Program-made: the position numbers and the translations under genes | Source of the DNA: Robiginitomaculum sp. | Lineage (GTDB): Bacteria > Pseudomonadota > Alphaproteobacteria > Caulobacterales > Maricaulaceae | Direction of reading: 5' to 3' | Length of the DNA stretch: 8,583 bases | NCBI GenBank assembly: GCA_021647375.1 | Contig: JAKIUV010000099.1 | Span: 1 to 8,583 of the forward strand | Notes under the pieces: model-generated | The model's input: the letters and a program-made list of their open reading frames with translations, nothing else | Told to the model about the DNA's origin: nothing | The model's database searches: none | Part shown: positions 6,400 through 8,583 of the stretch, piece by piece | How positions within the stretch are numbered: the stretch's first letter is position 1 | Layout of the letters: each line of letters starts with the position of its first letter

Positions 6400-7011
6400 A
6401 TGAGCGACGGATTTAAATACCGCATGAAGGGTATGGATATACGAATTAAACCGCCTGGCAAGAAGCTAAAGCCGGAAGATATGCCGTGCGAATGGGCTGG
6501 ATGCCTGTCCAAGGGCGGCTGTAAGGCGCCCAAAAGCCCGGATCGCCTGCGCGAATACTATTATTTTTGTGCGCCCCACGCCCGCGAATACAATAAAAAC
6601 TGGAATTTCTTCTCGGAAATGAGCGACGAAGATATTGCCACTTGGCAAAAGGGCGCCCGCCACGGCCACCGCCCGACTTGGGATGTACGCAAAAACACGG
6701 GCGACCGCGCCAAAGCTAGGCGCAAAGCCAAAGCAGGGGCGGCGAATTTCTCTGATGACTACAATATTTTCGGCGACGGCGCAGAAACCCCAACCGAAGC
6801 CCCGCGTATCCGGCTGTCTAAATTACAAATGAAAGCGCTTAATGATTTAGGTCTCGACGAGTTTTCCGGCCCGAAAATGGTGCGCGAGCGCTATACCCAA
6901 TTGGTCAAACAACTTCACCCCGATGCCAATGGCGGCGACCGCACCACAGAAGTGTCTTTCCAGCGCGTGGTCAAAGCCTATAAAGTCCTCAAAACAACAA
7001 AGTTAGCATAA
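6400..7011 (+). CDS. J-domain protein with N-terminal Cys cluster
   Basis: A 203-residue cytoplasmic protein whose last 65 or so residues are a J-domain: ALNDLGLDEFSGPKMVRERY, then KQLHPDANGGD with the HPD signature at 173-175, then FQRVVKAYKVLK. J-domains stimulate DnaK-type Hsp70 ATPase. There is no Gly/Phe region, no DnaJ zinc domain and no substrate-binding C-terminus, so it is not canonical DnaJ. The N-terminal half has C30, C35, C41, C57 and H60 (CEWAGC, GGCKAP, FCAPH), spaced like a possible zinc site, then a basic linker (about 100-112). The ATG at 6400 has a weak AAGTGAG eight bases upstream. The stop is three bases before cobS, so the two are probably cotranscribed and coupled. Similar J-proteins, as I recall, neighbour cobS in other alphaproteobacteria. 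A role as a cochaperone for CobS/CobT assembly is inference only. Confidence 0.85.
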   Translation: MSDGFKYRMKGMDIRIKPPGKKLKPEDMPCEWAGCLSKGGCKAPKSPDRLREYYYFCAPHAREYNKNWNFFSEMSDEDIATWQKGARHGHRPTWDVRKNTGDRAKARRKAKAGAANFSDDYNIFGDGAETPTEAPRIRLSKLQMKALNDLGLDEFSGPKMVRERYTQLVKQLHPDANGGDRTTEVSFQRVVKAYKVLKTTKLA

Positions 7012-7014
7012 ATC

Positions 7015-7998
7015 ATGAATAACACATTTCCTATCGTGGAGCCGGACATTGAAGTCTCGGCCAAAGACGTTTTTGGCGTTGAATTTGGTGCGCCTATTCC
7101 AGCCTTTTCGGAGCCGTGTGAATATACGCCGCCCGTGGACGAGGCTTACCGGTTTGACCCGGAAACCACCCGTGCTATTTTGGCCGGCTTTGTTTATAAC
7201 CGCCGCGTCATGGTGCAGGGCTATCACGGTACGGGTAAATCCACCCATATCGAGCAAGTGGCGGCACGGCTCAATTGGCCATTAGTGCGGATAAATCTGG
7301 ATGGTCATGTGTCGCGGATTGATCTGGTCGGCAAAGACGCCATTGTTCTGAAGGACGGCAAGCAAGTGACAGAATTTCGCGAAGGGTTGTTGCCGTGGGC
7401 TTTGCAAAACCCTGTGGCTTTGGTGTTCGACGAATATGATGCCGGTCGTCCGGATGTGATGTTTGTAATCCAACGCATATTGGAAGCCGATGGGCGCCTG
7501 ACTTTGCTTGACCAAAACCGGGTCATCACGCCCCATTCTGCGTTCCGCCTGTTCTCGACCACCAATACGGTCGGGCTTGGGGATACGACGGGCCTGTATC
7601 ACGGTACCCAACAGATTAACCAAGGCCAAATGGACAGGTGGAATATTGTCACCACCCTTAACTATCTGGGGCACGACGAAGAAACCGCTATCGTGCTGGC
7701 CAAATCACCGACCTATGACAATGCGGAGGGCCGCGACATTCTCGCGAAAATGGTGCGGGTTGCCGATATGACCAGAAACGCGTTCATGAACGGCGACATC
7801 TCCACCCTAATGTCCCCGCGCACCGTGATGAACTGGGCCGAAAACGCCCGCATTTTCGGCGGCGACATAGCGCTGGGATTTCGCATGACCTTCCTCAATA
7901 AATGCGACGAGCTAGAACGCCCGGTCATAGCCGAGTTCTACCAACGCGCATTCGGGGAAGATTTACCGGAAAGCAGTGCGACGGTTATGGTCGCTTAG
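7015..7998 (+). CDS. cobS: Cobaltochelatase AAA+ subunit CobS
   Basis: AAA+ ATPase subunit (327 residues, usual length) of the aerobic cobaltochelatase CobNST. That enzyme inserts cobalt into hydrogenobyrinic acid a,c-diamide during B12 synthesis. Walker A is GYHGTGKST (69-77), Walker B is VALVFDEYD (134-142), sensor-1-like STTNT has N184, and MDRW supplies R208 as a candidate arginine finger. The N-terminal FGVEFGAPIPAF and the LDGHVSRIDLVGKDAI segment are typical of CobS. The start is three bases after the J-protein stop and has no clear Shine-Dalgarno, suggesting coupled translation. CobN is not in the window, and some bacteria keep CobS/CobT-like AAA+/vWA pairs without complete B12 synthesis, so the in vivo target is inferred. 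A weak hairpin (TGTGG at 8002-8006, CCACA at 8016-8020, then TTT) follows the stop. Confidence 0.93.
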   Translation: MNNTFPIVEPDIEVSAKDVFGVEFGAPIPAFSEPCEYTPPVDEAYRFDPETTRAILAGFVYNRRVMVQGYHGTGKSTHIEQVAARLNWPLVRINLDGHVSRIDLVGKDAIVLKDGKQVTEFREGLLPWALQNPVALVFDEYDAGRPDVMFVIQRILEADGRLTLLDQNRVITPHSAFRLFSTTNTVGLGDTTGLYHGTQQINQGQMDRWNIVTTLNYLGHDEETAIVLAKSPTYDNAEGRDILAKMVRVADMTRNAFMNGDISTLMSPRTVMNWAENARIFGGDIALGFRMTFLNKCDELERPVIAEFYQRAFGEDLPESSATVMVA

Positions 7999-8034
7999 GT
8001 TTGTGGTAGGTATACCCACATTTCCCCCGATAAA

Positions 8035-8176
8035 CCTTATCCCCTCACCCGCTGTCGCGCGCCTCTCCCCATGGGAGAGGCTAAGTTCGCCGCCCGTTCA
8101 CAATATATTTAAACCACAAGTGATTGAGCCAACGTCTCCTCTCCCATGGGGAGAGGAACAAGGAGAGGGGGTAAAG
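8035..8176. repeat. Palindromic MITE/REP-like element between cobS and cobT
   Basis: The 222-base gap between cobS and cobT contains two 19-base copies, CCTCTCCCCATGGGAGAGG (8062-8080) and its exact reverse complement (8138-8156). Each is itself a near-perfect small palindrome (eight-base stem, CAT/ATG centre). Outside them lie weaker complementary arms, CCTTATCCCCTCACCC (8035-8050) and the purine-rich AGGAGAGGGGGTAAAG (8161-8176). The whole can fold into one long stem or two local hairpins. C-T-rich palindromes of this style are common dispersed repeats in proteobacterial genomes, which is general recollection and not a database match. No transposase or target duplication is visible. The remaining bases (7999-8034, 8177-8220) show no gene. 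The open frame running through the element into cobT is not credible as a protein. Confidence 0.75.
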
Positions 8177-8220
8177 TGTTTGTGTAAAGCACTAAACTCT
8201 CAATGTTTCGGACACTACAA

Positions 8221-8583
8221 ATGACCAACACCCCAACACCCATAGACACCTACAAAAGCGCCCTCTCCGCCGCTACCCGTGCCTTGTCTGGTGAGCGGGG
8301 GGTGGATGTTGGTTTTGGCGGGGAAGTTGCCGGGGTGGTTTCGCGTTCCAATAGTGAAGGCGAGACGGAAACCCAAATCGTTTTGCCTTTACCGCCGACC
8401 CATCCAACGGCGAGGGCGATTGCCAAATCACGGGGGGAAGCCGATGCTTTGGCGCTGCGAATTGCCTTACATGATGCAGATGTGTACGCCAAAAACCTGC
8501 CCAAGCCGGGGCCGGCTTTGGCGAATTACGAAGCGTTGGAACAGGCCCGGGTCGAGGCGCGGGGTGCGCAGGTCATGGACGGA
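8221..8583 (+). CDS. cobT: Cobaltochelatase subunit CobT, N-terminal part
   Basis: The first 121 codons of a gene that runs off the right edge; full CobT is about 600 residues. CobT carries a C-terminal vWA/MIDAS domain and forms a chaperone-like ring complex with CobS that drives CobN-mediated cobalt insertion. Only the N-terminal domain is visible. It matches the family in ATRALSGERGVDVGFGG (18-34), LPPTHPTARAIAKSRGEADALALRIALHDA (about 57-86), and YEALEQARVEARGAQVMDG at the edge. The ATG at 8221 follows a poor CGGAC. An in-frame ATG at 8203 would add six residues (MFRTLQ) and has no better ribosome site. The palindromic repeat directly upstream separates it from cobS, with which it is normally closely linked. 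It could be read from the same transcript through the repeat or from a local promoter that I cannot identify. The acidic and vWA regions are beyond the window. Confidence 0.87.
   Translation, partial: MTNTPTPIDTYKSALSAATRALSGERGVDVGFGGEVAGVVSRSNSEGETETQIVLPLPPTHPTARAIAKSRGEADALALRIALHDADVYAKNLPKPGPALANYEALEQARVEARGAQVMDG

Noticed and set aside
7976..8224. Open reading frame of 82 codons across the cobS-cobT gap
   Set aside because: It starts inside cobS and is made mostly of palindromic-repeat sequence with low-complexity translation; it has no ribosome site or recognisable domain.
1..8583. CRISPR array, tRNA, rRNA, prophage, toxin-antitoxin or insertion sequence
   Set aside because: No regularly spaced repeats, tRNA-like cloverleaf, rRNA sequence, transposase or phage genes were seen. 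XerD here is the housekeeping recombinase with conserved neighbours and not an integrase of an island.

Overview
The window reads as a chromosomal housekeeping segment of an alphaproteobacterium. The evidence is the gene order: xerD is divergent from aroK-aroB, a CorC/HlyC-type membrane protein follows, then bolA on the opposite strand, and then J-domain protein, cobS and cobT. From memory this resembles neighbourhoods in Rhizobiales, Caulobacterales and Maricaulales/Hyphomonadaceae-like genomes. A marine Caulobacterales or Maricaulales relative is plausible, but that lineage is inference and no 16S or other marker is present. Coding density is high and no gene-free stretch exceeds 300 bases. 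The longest gaps, about 176 and 222 bases, are largely filled by palindromic repeats.

Layout. Bases 1-110 hold a strong hairpin that probably terminates leftward transcription. A leftward operon (2822 to 111) then encodes a 46-residue single-pass membrane protein, a 549-residue exported helical protein of unknown function, and the tyrosine recombinase XerD. A short AT-rich divergent region (2823-2945) separates it from the rightward operon aroK-aroB-corC-like, whose genes overlap. A long inverted-repeat element (5896-6063) fills the gap where this operon meets leftward bolA. From a second divergent region (6335-6399) a rightward group begins: a Cys-rich protein with a C-terminal J-domain, cobS, a second palindromic repeat (8035-8176), and the first 121 codons of cobT, which runs off the window.

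How the genes work together. AroB makes 3-dehydroquinate and AroK phosphorylates shikimate, two steps of the pathway to chorismate. XerD works with XerC (not in the window) to resolve chromosome dimers. CobS and CobT are the AAA+ and vWA-type subunits of the aerobic cobaltochelatase, whose large subunit CobN is not present here. BolA is an Fe-S/glutaredoxin partner protein, and the J-domain protein could be a cochaperone for a neighbour. No defence system, prophage or large mobile element was found. The least explained items are the small membrane protein with its exported partner, the Cys-rich J-protein, the repeated start codons at the aroK/aroB junction, and the two intergenic palindromic elements.
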